NCBI GenBank assembly: GCA_025782395.1
Contig: JALGZD010000102.1
Location: 1 to 64,000 of the forward strand
DNA length: 64,000 nucleotides
Source of the DNA: a bacterium
GTDB lineage: Bacteria > Joyebacterota > Joyebacteria > Joyebacterales > Joyebacteraceae
Direction of reading: 5' to 3'
Shown piece by piece: positions 43,849 to 52,655 of this stretch (its first letter is position 1; each line of letters opens with the position of its first letter). The translations under genes and the position numbers were made by a program. Under the pieces are notes generated by a model. That model ran no database searches, had not been told where the DNA came from, and saw only the letters and a program-made list of their open reading frames with translations.

Positions 43849-45081
43849 CTAGTGACTGCCTCGCCTCAGCGCCTGGCCCATGGTGAAGATCGGCAAGAAC
43901 GTCGCGACCACGACAAGCGCGACCATTCCCCCCACTATCACGATCATGGCCGGCTCGATCATTGACGCGATCGTATGGATCGCTGCCGCGCTCTGGTCGT
44001 CGTAGTAATCTGCGATCTCTGTCAGCATTTCACTCAATGATCCTGTCTCCTCACCCGTCGCCACCATCTGGATGACTATTTCAGGAAAGACACTGGCTTC
44101 CTTGAATGCGGCGGACAGGTTCGAGCCCCGCGATATCATCTCGCTCATGCGATCTGCTGCATCCGTAATCACGCTGCTTCCCGCTGTTCCCCCGGCAAGC
44201 CTGAGAGCTTCCATGATGGGAAGACCACTTTCCACAAGAACGCCGAGAGTCCGCAGGAACTTCGCCAGCACGATCTTCCTGATGACTCCGCCGACCGCTG
44301 GCAGGCGCATCAGCATGGTGTCCAGGAGCAATCGCCCGGACTTACTGCGTCCGACTGCCTTCCACGCCACAACCAGGCTCGTTGCCACCAACGCCACAAG
44401 CCAGAGCTTCGACACGGCCAGATTGCTGATGTTGATCACCGTCTGGGTCAGCACCGGCAGATCCATCCCAAGCTTCGAATAGACAGAGGACATCATCGGG
44501 ATGATCTTGAGAAAAATGACGGCAGAACTCACTATCACGAAGGCGATCATAAAGATCGGATAGGCCGTCGCCGATTTCACCCTGCGCTTGATATCCTCCA
44601 CACGATCGAGATACTCGGCGAGCTGTCGCATGATGGTATCGAGGTTGCCGCTCTCTTCTCCGGCCCGGACCAGGTTGATGTAGAGCTCCGAGAATGTCTC
44701 CCGGTGTCGTGCCAGGGCGCCGGAGAACGTTTCGCCGGCCGACACCTCATCCGCCACGAGCTTCAGCGAAGAGGAGAGAGCCGCGTCCGTGCCGTCCTTG
44801 GAAAGCGCGTGGAGAGCGCGAACCAGCGGAAGCCCGGCTCGGAGCATCGTAGCAAGCTGACGAGTCACAAGCGACACGTTGGCCGCTTTCGCCTTCTTCG
44901 TGAAGAACGAGCCGCCATCGAGCAGTTTGCTTCCTATTCTTTCGCCGCCGCGCCTGATGGAAAGGACGACGAGACCCCGAGCATGGAGAATGTCGGCGGC
45001 CGCCTGAGCGGATTCGGCACTCAGAACGCTTGACATTCTTGCGCCTCCAGCACTTCTGGCGACATACTCGAAATCAGCCAC
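43849..45081 (-). CDS. pilC: Pilus inner-membrane platform protein PilC
   Basis: 410 residues with two GspF domains, each with LAxxLxxxGxPLxxAL-like helices (TMLRAGLPLVRALHAL; LGVLVESGLPIMEALRL), and three membrane segments. The N-terminal FEYVARSAGG and the late VATGEETGSLSEML are conserved. It is the rotor or platform for the extension ATPase. It follows pilB by 12 bases. Confidence 0.94.
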   Translation of the reverse strand: MADFEYVARSAGGARMSSVLSAESAQAAADILHARGLVVLSIRRGGERIGSKLLDGGSFFTKKAKAANVSLVTRQLATMLRAGLPLVRALHALSKDGTDAALSSSLKLVADEVSAGETFSGALARHRETFSELYINLVRAGEESGNLDTIMRQLAEYLDRVEDIKRRVKSATAYPIFMIAFVIVSSAVIFLKIIPMMSSVYSKLGMDLPVLTQTVINISNLAVSKLWLVALVATSLVVAWKAVGRSKSGRLLLDTMLMRLPAVGGVIRKIVLAKFLRTLGVLVESGLPIMEALRLAGGTAGSSVITDAADRMSEMISRGSNLSAAFKEASVFPEIVIQMVATGEETGSLSEMLTEIADYYDDQSAAAIHTIASMIEPAMIVIVGGMVALVVVATFLPIFTMGQALRRGSH

Positions 45082-45093
45082 AGTTCTTCTCCT

Positions 45094-46851
45094 CTACTCG
45101 ATCACGGCGCTCAATGCTTCCTCGAGCGTCGTCATACCATCTCTCACCTTCGCGAACGCGCTCTCCCTCAGCGATCTCATTCCCTGTTTGATGGCCAGGG
45201 CTCTGACCTCATCCGCTGATGCGTGATTGAGCACCAACCGTGTGGTCTCCGGTGTGCTTGGCATAAACTCATAGACTCCGATTCGCCCTCTGTAGCCACG
45301 CCCGCTGCAGTGCTTGCAGCCCGTGCCCCGGTAGAACGTCGCGCCTTCGAGCTCGCCGTTCTTCAGCGATGCCCTGACGGCCGCATCCGGTTCGTACGGC
45401 TCCTTGCACTTCTCGCACACCCTACGGATCAGCCTCTGCGCCATCACCATGTGGACTGAACTTGTCACGAGATACGGCTCTATCCCCATGTCGACCAGCC
45501 GAGTCAGCGTACAAGGCGCATCGTTCGCGTGCACCGTGCTCAGGACAAGATGTCCGGTCAGCGCCGCCCTCACGGCAAGTTCTGCAGTTTCCAGATCCCT
45601 GATCTCACCGATCATGACGATGTCCGGATCCTGCCGGAGTAGTGCCCTGAGTCCACGCGCAAAGGTCATTCCAGCCTTGTTGTTGATGGAGACTTGATTG
45701 ATGCGGTTCAGGTAGTATTCGACCGGATCTTCGAGAGTCGTGATGTTCTTTCCCTTGCGGTCGAGCTCGCTCAGACCACCGTATAGTGTGGTCGTCTTGC
45801 CGGAACCTGTGGGACCACTTATCAGCACCATCCCGAAGGGCCGCGAGAGTCCCTTCCGGAAGCGCGCCAGAGTGTCATCCTCAAAACCCAGCTGACCGAG
45901 ATCGGCTGAGAACGTCGACCGGTCCAGAAGCCTCATCGCCACCTTTTCGCCGTGCACTGTTGGAAGAGATGAAACCCTGACATCGACGCTCCGTTTCTCG
46001 ATGCGAATAGTGAAACGACCGTCCAACGGAATCCGCCGCTCCGCCACGTTCATGTCCGAGAGGATCTTGATCCGAACGACGATGGCCTCACTGAACTGCT
46101 TCGGGGGAGTCAGAGCGTCGTAGAGGGTTCCGTCCACTCGATAGCGAACGACCACTCTGTCCTCAGTCGGTTCGATATGTATGTCCGTGGCGCGTTCGGT
46201 GATCGCCTGCCCGAGGATCAGATCGACCAAACGGATGATGGGCGCGTCTTCGGCCTTGTTTATCAGCTCCTGTTCACTGAAATCTCTGCCCGAGGTCTCG
46301 TCGATGCCAAGCTCGATTCTGGCTCCGTCGACCGCATTCGCTATGTCCCGGCCCGCCGTAGCAAACCTGTAGGCCGTGGCAAGAGCCGCATCTATGTCGG
46401 CGGCCCGGCCCACCTGGACAACGACATCCAGACCCGTGGCAACCCGGATATCGTCGATGGCCACCATGTCGAGAGGATCCGCTATCGCGACCGTGAGAGT
46501 CATCCCGTCACGGCTCACGGCGAGGGCGTGGTATCTTCTGGCCATGTGTTCGGGAATCAGCAGCGTCGTTTCCGGCTCTGCGGATATCGCATCAGGCGCA
46601 TAGAACACACTGAGATTGAGCTGTGAGGCAAGGGCGCTGACTATGTCTACTTCTGACACGCGCCCCAGGTTGATGAGTGTCTCGCCGAGTCGCTCTCCCG
46701 TCGCCTTCTGGCGATCCAGCGCTTCGATGAGACTCTTCTCGTCTATCACCCCGGCCGACACAAGCACATCACCAAGACGCTTCTTGCTGAACAAGAGGTC
46801 TTTTGCCCTACCCGTCTGCATCGCTTCGCTCTTCATGTCTTCTTCTTCCAT
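45094..46851 (-). CDS. pilB: Pilus extension ATPase PilB
   Basis: 585 residues from the ATG at 46851. An N-terminal MshEN domain (about 20-165, RLGDVLVSAGVIDEKSL), which can bind c-di-GMP, precedes the GspE ATPase. Walker A is SGPTGSGKTTTLYG and Walker B is MIGEIRDLETAE. The zinc cysteines are CEKC and CKHC near the C-terminus. It powers pilus extension. No retraction ATPase (PilT) is in the window. Confidence 0.95.
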   Translation of the reverse strand: MEEEDMKSEAMQTGRAKDLLFSKKRLGDVLVSAGVIDEKSLIEALDRQKATGERLGETLINLGRVSEVDIVSALASQLNLSVFYAPDAISAEPETTLLIPEHMARRYHALAVSRDGMTLTVAIADPLDMVAIDDIRVATGLDVVVQVGRAADIDAALATAYRFATAGRDIANAVDGARIELGIDETSGRDFSEQELINKAEDAPIIRLVDLILGQAITERATDIHIEPTEDRVVVRYRVDGTLYDALTPPKQFSEAIVVRIKILSDMNVAERRIPLDGRFTIRIEKRSVDVRVSSLPTVHGEKVAMRLLDRSTFSADLGQLGFEDDTLARFRKGLSRPFGMVLISGPTGSGKTTTLYGGLSELDRKGKNITTLEDPVEYYLNRINQVSINNKAGMTFARGLRALLRQDPDIVMIGEIRDLETAELAVRAALTGHLVLSTVHANDAPCTLTRLVDMGIEPYLVTSSVHMVMAQRLIRRVCEKCKEPYEPDAAVRASLKNGELEGATFYRGTGCKHCSGRGYRGRIGVYEFMPSTPETTRLVLNHASADEVRALAIKQGMRSLRESAFAKVRDGMTTLEEALSAVIE

Positions 46852-46867
46852 CACGGTCTTCCCGCTC

Positions 46868-48244
46868 CTAGGCGGAGGGCAGAACCTCATTCCAACGGCT
46901 GATGAGATAGCAGCCCGTCTCAGGGTAAAAGGGTGGCGCCTCATTCCCCATGCGCGTGTCGTGGTGGTACTGTCTGCTGTACCCGTGCATGAAATGTCCG
47001 CCAAACCAGGATATGCTGACCAGCCCGGAGTGACTCTGAGTAATCGACCCGTAGACGATGAGATCGCCCCTCGGGCCGCCGCTGAAGGGGGCCTCAGCCC
47101 CAAACGAGTTCCGCAACGCCATCATTGCCGCGTGAATCTCGCAGTCGTTGTTATTTGCCGTCGTCTTTGCGACGACGATGTTCTCTCTCGCGATGAGTCC
47201 CAGCATGTCGTCACAGCCCGGGTCCGGACCGCTTCCCGGGGTCGAGTCCAGGTAGAGCACATCGTCCCGAATGAAGATGTTCCCCGCGCTCCCGATCGTC
47301 AGCCGACCGTCCAGCGTGCCTTCCAGCCAGATCATTTCCTCGGCCCAGACAAGACCGTTCAGGGTTGCCAGGTTCACGTCGCTCCAACCGCTGTAGACGT
47401 AGTGATGCCCCTGCCTCCCGTACGAGCGATAGCTCAAGAAGCCGTTCGCTCCGTTTCGCGCCAAGATGATCTCATATCGAGCTTTCGAGCCGTTCAGGTT
47501 CCCGAGCAGAAGTCCACCCGATTGCGCCGCACTGCGGAGAGCCGCGCGAAGCTTGTTACGGTTCGGGACAGGGATCCTGTCGACACTGACTTCGTAGCCC
47601 TTCTCGAAGGTCGGTCGACTCCAGGGGAACATCAGGATCCTGGGTGCGCATGTCGTGACCTTGTCTCCGAACCACGGATCTCCGTTGATGTATATCCAGC
47701 GGTTGCAGTGCACCAGCCCGTCAAGATTGTCGTTCGTCGTGAACCAGCTTAAGAACCTCGAGTGGTCGGCAAACCACAGGTACTTCGCGAATGTCTCCTT
47801 GCTGATCGTCGCGTGTATCTCGCTCTTGACGCCGTTGACTTCACCTATCGACACGACGGCGTACTTCGCGAACGACGGACCCACACCACCGACGCTTGTG
47901 AATGTGCTCGTGTACTCCCCGTCACCGAGCGCCTCCGCTGTGAAGCTCCCGCTCACCGGGTACTGCGGTGGAGTTCGATTCATCTTCGCGGTAAGGTATG
48001 CCTTGGTCCGCTGCAGCCCGGCTTCCGCCAAATAGAAAGCCTTGGCTTCCTCAGCCTGGTACGTCACGAGATCGTGTTCGGCAGTACCGAGGATGAACAG
48101 CGCGCATCCAATCAGCAACACTGCCGTCATGAAAGCCATCACGGCGATGAGCGATGCTCCTCGCTCTCCTCTGCCGATCCTGCGAAGCCGCCCGGGTCCG
48201 TCCTGCCTGAAACCCAGGAACGCCGCGATAAGAAGATCCTTCAT
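46868..48244 (-). CDS. PilX/DUF4900-like pilus-associated protein
   Basis: 458 residues from the ATG at 48244, first gene of the pilus operon. An N-terminal segment ERGASLIAVMAFMTAVLLIG resembles a pilin-type helix, followed by FYLAEAGLQRTKAYLT as in PilX N-domains. A large beta-rich part with Gly, Asn and several Cys follows. I do not recognise a full-length homologue. Its operon place suggests a minor pilin or surface-exposed tip protein. The start is chosen as the ATG inside the long reading frame, preceded by GGTGAACTG. Confidence 0.7.
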   Translation of the reverse strand: MKDLLIAAFLGFRQDGPGRLRRIGRGERGASLIAVMAFMTAVLLIGCALFILGTAEHDLVTYQAEEAKAFYLAEAGLQRTKAYLTAKMNRTPPQYPVSGSFTAEALGDGEYTSTFTSVGGVGPSFAKYAVVSIGEVNGVKSEIHATISKETFAKYLWFADHSRFLSWFTTNDNLDGLVHCNRWIYINGDPWFGDKVTTCAPRILMFPWSRPTFEKGYEVSVDRIPVPNRNKLRAALRSAAQSGGLLLGNLNGSKARYEIILARNGANGFLSYRSYGRQGHHYVYSGWSDVNLATLNGLVWAEEMIWLEGTLDGRLTIGSAGNIFIRDDVLYLDSTPGSGPDPGCDDMLGLIARENIVVAKTTANNNDCEIHAAMMALRNSFGAEAPFSGGPRGDLIVYGSITQSHSGLVSISWFGGHFMHGYSRQYHHDTRMGNEAPPFYPETGCYLISRWNEVLPSA

Positions 48245-48314
48245 CAGTTCACCCTCCATGCACCAACCCGGGGCCACCGTGCCCCCACGCACGGCTCTCC
48301 CCGCTGCGATACCG

Positions 48315-48330
48315 AGCAAGTCTCATGCCA
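48315..48330 (-). promoter_or_regulatory. Sigma-54 (RpoN) promoter of the pilus operon
   Basis: Minus-strand TGGCATGAGACTTGCT matches the -24/-12 consensus (TGGCAyGrnnnTTGCw) with GG and GC separated by exactly ten bases. It lies about 70 bases before the first gene start (48244). Many type IV pilin genes are under RpoN and the PilR activator. Neither regulator is in this window. Confidence 0.65.
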
Positions 48331-48522
48331 CAGCGGATCAGGTGGGCTATTCGCTGAATCCGGCTAATTACGGAGCGTTTGACCGTTCGACTGACCCGCC
48401 GGACTATTCCCGGAAGCGCAGAACAAGGCGACATCGCATCGATTGCGTTGTGCAAGGGAGGTTTGGAGTGAATGCGGTTCGGGAATGTGCAGGAGGGATG
48501 GTTCAGCACTGGGACGGAGAAC

Positions 48523-50154
48523 CTACGCGCGTGCCCGCAGTCGCTGTACGAAGGCAAGCGTGAGGCCCACAGCACTCGCCGCAAGCGCCAGCCATGCGAT
48601 GAGATCGCCGTGGCGCGTGTAGAAGGTGGTCTCAGTCACTATTGGTAGATCAGCCACCAGGAAGCCCCGTGCGAAGATCTCGCTTCTGGCAGTGACCCGC
48701 CCGTACGGGTCCGCGAAGAGCGACACCCCGCTGTTCGCGCTCCTTGCCAGACTCCTCCGGTTCTCGACACACCGCATCACCGCCATCGAGGCGTGCTGGA
48801 ACGGCATCGATGATCGACCGTACCAGACGTCGTTGGTGACGTTGACAAGAAGCTGGGCCCCGTCGCCGACGAAATCCCGCACGAGTCCCGGGAAGATCGA
48901 TTCGTAGCAGATCAGCGTGGAGAACCGAGCTCGCTCGGTGGCAAAGACAGTGCGCTCCCCCCCCGGCTTGAAGCCGGCCTGTCCCAGATCGATACGCTTG
49001 AGAAACGGGAAAGCGCTCTTGAACGGAAGCACCTCGCCGAACGGCACGAGGTGGATCTTGTCGTACTTCGCGAGTCCATTGCCCGCGTTCACACTGAGTT
49101 CATGCATCGGCCGGACAAGAAGCACTGAGTTGAAGTAGCAGTACTCCTCCGGGGAGTCACCGACGCGATCGGGGAAACCCGTGAGTATGGCTGCCCCCGT
49201 CTCGTCTGCAAGAGCCATGATGGCCACGAGATGAGCGGGATCCTTGAGAAGATAGCTTGGAGCAGCGGTCTCCGGCCAGACAACAAGATCCGGCTTCTCC
49301 TCAGCGGCCTCCCGCGTCAGAGCGTACAGGACCTCGAAACTGACCTCACGATAGGCCGGATCCCACTTGCGCTTGCCGGCAATGTTCGGCTGGATGACCG
49401 CGACACGCATTGTCTTCCCCATCGGTCCGACGGAACCCGCCTCGTGCTCGATTGATCCTGCCGGCCCGGCCAAGCGCAGGACAAGTGTGCCGTGCGCGAT
49501 CGGAATCAGAATGACCAACGCTAACGCCGCCGCCAGCACCCAGATACGCTTCAGTAACTGCCTGCGCTTCAGGTCGCTGCCGCCCAGCCTCAGAACCGTC
49601 GCCAGTCCCTCAGAAACAAGCACGTTCGCAAGCGCGATCCAGACAGTCACTCCAAAAAGCCCGGTCACCGATGCGAACTGAATGCTCCCCGGAATACCAA
49701 CGACCGAGTAACCCAGGTTCCCCCAGGTGAATCCGAGCACGAAGAGCGAGCGCACGTATTCGCAGGCGGTCCACACGAGCGGGTAGACCACAATGCGCGA
49801 CCACGAGGTCCGCTGCGTGATCAACCGCGCTCCAGCTGAGAAGAGACCCCAGTAGAAGGCCTGAAGGCATACCAGAAGGAGCAGCGGCCCCGCCATGAGA
49901 ACGGGGTTGTCCACCTCATTCGACGAGAGAAAGACAAGCCAATAGAGAAGAGCAGAAAAGAACGCCAGGCCGGAGATGAAACCCGGACGGAAAGCACGCC
50001 AGAACCCGCCCGGCTTCTCGCTCCTCATCACGAGAAACAGTGGAACAAGCCCGACGAATGCGAGCGGAAAGAGATCCACCGGGGGGAATGCGAGCGCAAG
50101 CGCCACCCCCCCGAGAATGAGAAGAACCGGATTTCTCCCCTTCGCAGCGCTCAT
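48523..50154 (-). CDS. lnt: Apolipoprotein N-acyltransferase
   Basis: 543 residues. N-terminal membrane helices (about 8-200) precede a nitrilase-like periplasmic domain. The Glu-Lys-Cys triad is visible in VVWPETAAPS, KYDKIHLVPFGE and LICYESIFPG. It adds the third acyl chain to lipoproteins at the inner membrane, so the organism is likely diderm. A GTG at 50157 overlapping the apgM stop is an alternative start, the ATG at 50154 is preferred. Confidence 0.94.
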   Translation of the reverse strand: MSAAKGRNPVLLILGGVALALAFPPVDLFPLAFVGLVPLFLVMRSEKPGGFWRAFRPGFISGLAFFSALLYWLVFLSSNEVDNPVLMAGPLLLLVCLQAFYWGLFSAGARLITQRTSWSRIVVYPLVWTACEYVRSLFVLGFTWGNLGYSVVGIPGSIQFASVTGLFGVTVWIALANVLVSEGLATVLRLGGSDLKRRQLLKRIWVLAAALALVILIPIAHGTLVLRLAGPAGSIEHEAGSVGPMGKTMRVAVIQPNIAGKRKWDPAYREVSFEVLYALTREAAEEKPDLVVWPETAAPSYLLKDPAHLVAIMALADETGAAILTGFPDRVGDSPEEYCYFNSVLLVRPMHELSVNAGNGLAKYDKIHLVPFGEVLPFKSAFPFLKRIDLGQAGFKPGGERTVFATERARFSTLICYESIFPGLVRDFVGDGAQLLVNVTNDVWYGRSSMPFQHASMAVMRCVENRRSLARSANSGVSLFADPYGRVTARSEIFARGFLVADLPIVTETTFYTRHGDLIAWLALAASAVGLTLAFVQRLRARA

Positions 50155-50156
50155 CA

Positions 50157-51368
50157 CTAGGCCCCGAACTTCGCGAGACGTCCCGCATGCGCGAGCATGA
50201 GAGGCATCAGATCGACGCCGCGGATGACGCCGAGGGCTCCCCCAAGACAGCTCGTTTCACCGAAGCTCTCACTTGGATCGCGCCGGCAGTTCCGGGACTT
50301 GAGCAGCACAGGCACCGGGTGCCAGCTGTGGGATGCGAGCAAGGACGGCGTCGAGTGGTCCCCGGTCACCAGGAGTACATCCGTGGCGACATCGACGACG
50401 CCCGGGATAATCGTGTCGAACTGCTCGGTCGCTGCCACCTTGCCTGGGAAATCGCCGTTCTCTCCCGTCGAGTCCGTGTACTTGAAATGCATGAAGAAGA
50501 AATCGTACTCTTCGTAGTGTTCCCTCAAGAGCTTCGTCATCTCCTCAAGCGTGTCCGGCACCGGGAGGACGTTCATTCCGACCAGACCGGCGACGCCTCG
50601 GTACATCGGGTATTGGGCTATGGCGGCTGCCCGCAGCTTGTATCGCTCTTCGAACGTCGGGATCGCCTCGCGCGTTGCGATTCCCCTCAGTGTGATCGCG
50701 TTCGCCCTCGGCTCGTCTCTCAGGAGTTCACGCGCACGACCTACGAATGTGTTGAGAAGCTCCGCCGTCCGCTCCTCTTCCTTTGTCTCACCGCGCACAT
50801 CGAGTGGAGGAACACCTGTGGCCTGCGGGTCTGTGTCGTTCAGCCCTCCTGCGAGCCCCTCGGCTCTCAGCACAAGAACGGCACGATGCTCCTTGACCGG
50901 ACGAAAGAACAACTCGACTCCCGGCAACTCAATCGCATTCAATCTCGCGGAGAGCTCGGCGCACTTGTCCGTCGGAATACGCCCGGCCCGTCTGTCGGCT
51001 ATCATCCCGGCCCCGTCCACGGTCGCGAAGTTGATTCTGGCAGCAACGTCGCCTTGTCTCAGATCGAAATCAATCCCCATGGCCTCCAGCACACCCCGGC
51101 CGATGAGATACTCAACCGGGTCGTAGCCGAAGAGTGCCATGTGAGCAGGCCCGCTTCCCGGTGTGATTCCGGGCGCGATCGGCACATGGAGTCCCGTGAC
51201 ACCCTCCTTCGCGAGGGCATCCAGATTCGGGGTTTTCGCAGACTCGAGTTCGGTCAATCCCGTCTCAGGGTGCGGCAGCCCGCCCAGTCCGTCGGCCACC
51301 AGCAGCACGATCTTCCCGCCGGAAGCGGTTGCGATCGCGTCGGGCAACCCAGGGGTTCTCTCGTGCAT
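50157..51368 (-). CDS. apgM: Archaeal-type 2,3-bisphosphoglycerate-independent phosphoglycerate mutase
   Basis: About 403 residues from the ATG at 51368. Alkaline-phosphatase superfamily pattern: VADGLGG near the start, TPNLDALA following, and the metal site GDHSTPSLLASHSWH near 330. It interconverts 3- and 2-phosphoglycerate in glycolysis. It is followed by lnt with a TAGTG overlap. Confidence 0.93.
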   Translation of the reverse strand: MHERTPGLPDAIATASGGKIVLLVADGLGGLPHPETGLTELESAKTPNLDALAKEGVTGLHVPIAPGITPGSGPAHMALFGYDPVEYLIGRGVLEAMGIDFDLRQGDVAARINFATVDGAGMIADRRAGRIPTDKCAELSARLNAIELPGVELFFRPVKEHRAVLVLRAEGLAGGLNDTDPQATGVPPLDVRGETKEEERTAELLNTFVGRARELLRDEPRANAITLRGIATREAIPTFEERYKLRAAAIAQYPMYRGVAGLVGMNVLPVPDTLEEMTKLLREHYEEYDFFFMHFKYTDSTGENGDFPGKVAATEQFDTIIPGVVDVATDVLLVTGDHSTPSLLASHSWHPVPVLLKSRNCRRDPSESFGETSCLGGALGVIRGVDLMPLMLAHAGRLAKFGA

Positions 51369-51394
51369 CCGTTCCTCCTTCGAGTTCGCTTCAC

Positions 51395-52522
51395 CTATGA
51401 AAGAAATGCTTCGGACTCGTACTTCTCCTGAAACGCGCGCCTCCACTCGCCGAAGTTCCCGGCGATTATGGCCCGCCGCATCTCAGCCATCATCTTCACA
51501 TAGAACGTGAGACTATGAAGGCTTGCCAGCCGCCCGGCCAGACCCTCCCCAGCGTTGAAAAGATGACGGATGTAGCTCCTCGAGAAGTTCCTGCACGCAT
51601 AGCAGTCGCAGTCCGGATCAAGTGGTCGCTCGTCACGCGCGTAGGCGGCGTTCTTTACCACGAGCCTCCCACGCGATGTGAACACGTTTCCCTTGCGTGC
51701 GTTTCTCGTCGGCATCACGCAGTCGAACATGTCGATGCCCTGGGCAACGGAACCAATGATATCCTCCGGAAAGCCCTGACCCATGAAGTAGCGGGGCCGG
51801 TCGGCCGGGAGCTCCTTCACGACCACGTCTATCATCTCCCGCATCGCGGACGTCGGCTCGCCGACTGCCAGCCCCCCGATGGCATACCCCGGGAAGTCCA
51901 TCTCCCTGAGCGCCGACGCCGATACCTTTCTGAGCTCGGCGTAGGTGGCACCCTGGACAATGCCGAAAAGCGTCTGCTCCCGCGGGTCGGCACGCCACTC
52001 CTTGAGCGCTCTTTCCGCCCAACGAAGAGTCAACTCGTGCGAGGTCTTCGCATCCTCGAAGCTCGCGGGGTAGGCCACACATTCGTCCAGGACCATGATG
52101 ATGTCCGCCCCGATCGAACGCTGAAGATGCACGTTGTCCTCAGGCGACATGAAGTGCCTGGAGCCGTCCAGGTGGGACTGGAATTCAAGGCCCTCCTCGC
52201 GAACGCGGTTCAGGTGCCCCAAGCTGAAGACCTGGAATCCGCCGCTGTCCGTGAGAATGGCTCGGTTCCACCCCATGAACTTGTGGAGTCCCCCGGCCTG
52301 CTCAATGGTCTCCGGTCCGGGGCGGAAATAGAGGTGGTAGGCGTTCGCCAGGATGATGCGCGCTCCTGTCGCCTTGACATCCAGAGGTGACAGCGTCTTC
52401 ACGGTGGCTTGCGTCCCTACGGGCATGAAGACCGGGGTCTCAACGACGGCGTGCGGCGTCACGATCTCGCCGGCTCTGGCCCCCGTCTCCGCATCCTCAG
52501 CTACCACCCTGAACTCGAACAT
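51395..52522 (-). CDS. tgt: Queuine tRNA-ribosyltransferase
   Basis: 375 residues. The active-site Asp is in LTDSGGFQVFSL and the nucleophile Asp in DMFDCVMPTRNARKG. The zinc ligands are in CDCYACRNFSRSYIRHL. It inserts preQ1 in tRNA. GGAGGGG lies five bases upstream of the ATG at 52522. It completes a queA-tgt pair in the order queH, queA, tgt. Confidence 0.96.
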   Translation of the reverse strand: MFEFRVVAEDAETGARAGEIVTPHAVVETPVFMPVGTQATVKTLSPLDVKATGARIILANAYHLYFRPGPETIEQAGGLHKFMGWNRAILTDSGGFQVFSLGHLNRVREEGLEFQSHLDGSRHFMSPEDNVHLQRSIGADIIMVLDECVAYPASFEDAKTSHELTLRWAERALKEWRADPREQTLFGIVQGATYAELRKVSASALREMDFPGYAIGGLAVGEPTSAMREMIDVVVKELPADRPRYFMGQGFPEDIIGSVAQGIDMFDCVMPTRNARKGNVFTSRGRLVVKNAAYARDERPLDPDCDCYACRNFSRSYIRHLFNAGEGLAGRLASLHSLTFYVKMMAEMRRAIIAGNFGEWRRAFQEKYESEAFLS

Positions 52523-52535
52523 CGCCCCTCCACAA

Positions 52536-52655
52536 GAGCAGCAGCATCACATGACAGCAGCATCAGAGCACCGGTATCGCGTCACCGTAGATTCAGAGCA
52601 GCAGCATCACATGACAGCAGCATCAGAGCACCAGCATCGCGTCACCGTAGCTATA
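52536..52655. repeat. 60-bp tandem repeat, 2 copies, copied from the queA 3' end
   Basis: Copy 2 (52596-52655) holds the last ten codons and stop of queA. Copy 1 (52536-52595) sits between queA and tgt with a few differences and repeats those codons, followed by another TGA at 52563-52565. Since 60 is a multiple of three, the frame matches queA, so copy 1 is a second, untranslated gene tail. Confidence 0.95.

Noticed and set aside
48249-48584. A 111-codon minus-strand frame upstream of the pilus operon
   Set aside because: It overlaps the lnt end and contains the sigma-54 site, with no recognisable domain or ribosome-binding site.
32828-52655. Tandem repeats considered as CRISPR arrays
   Set aside because: The units are contiguous with no spacers, and no cas genes are present.
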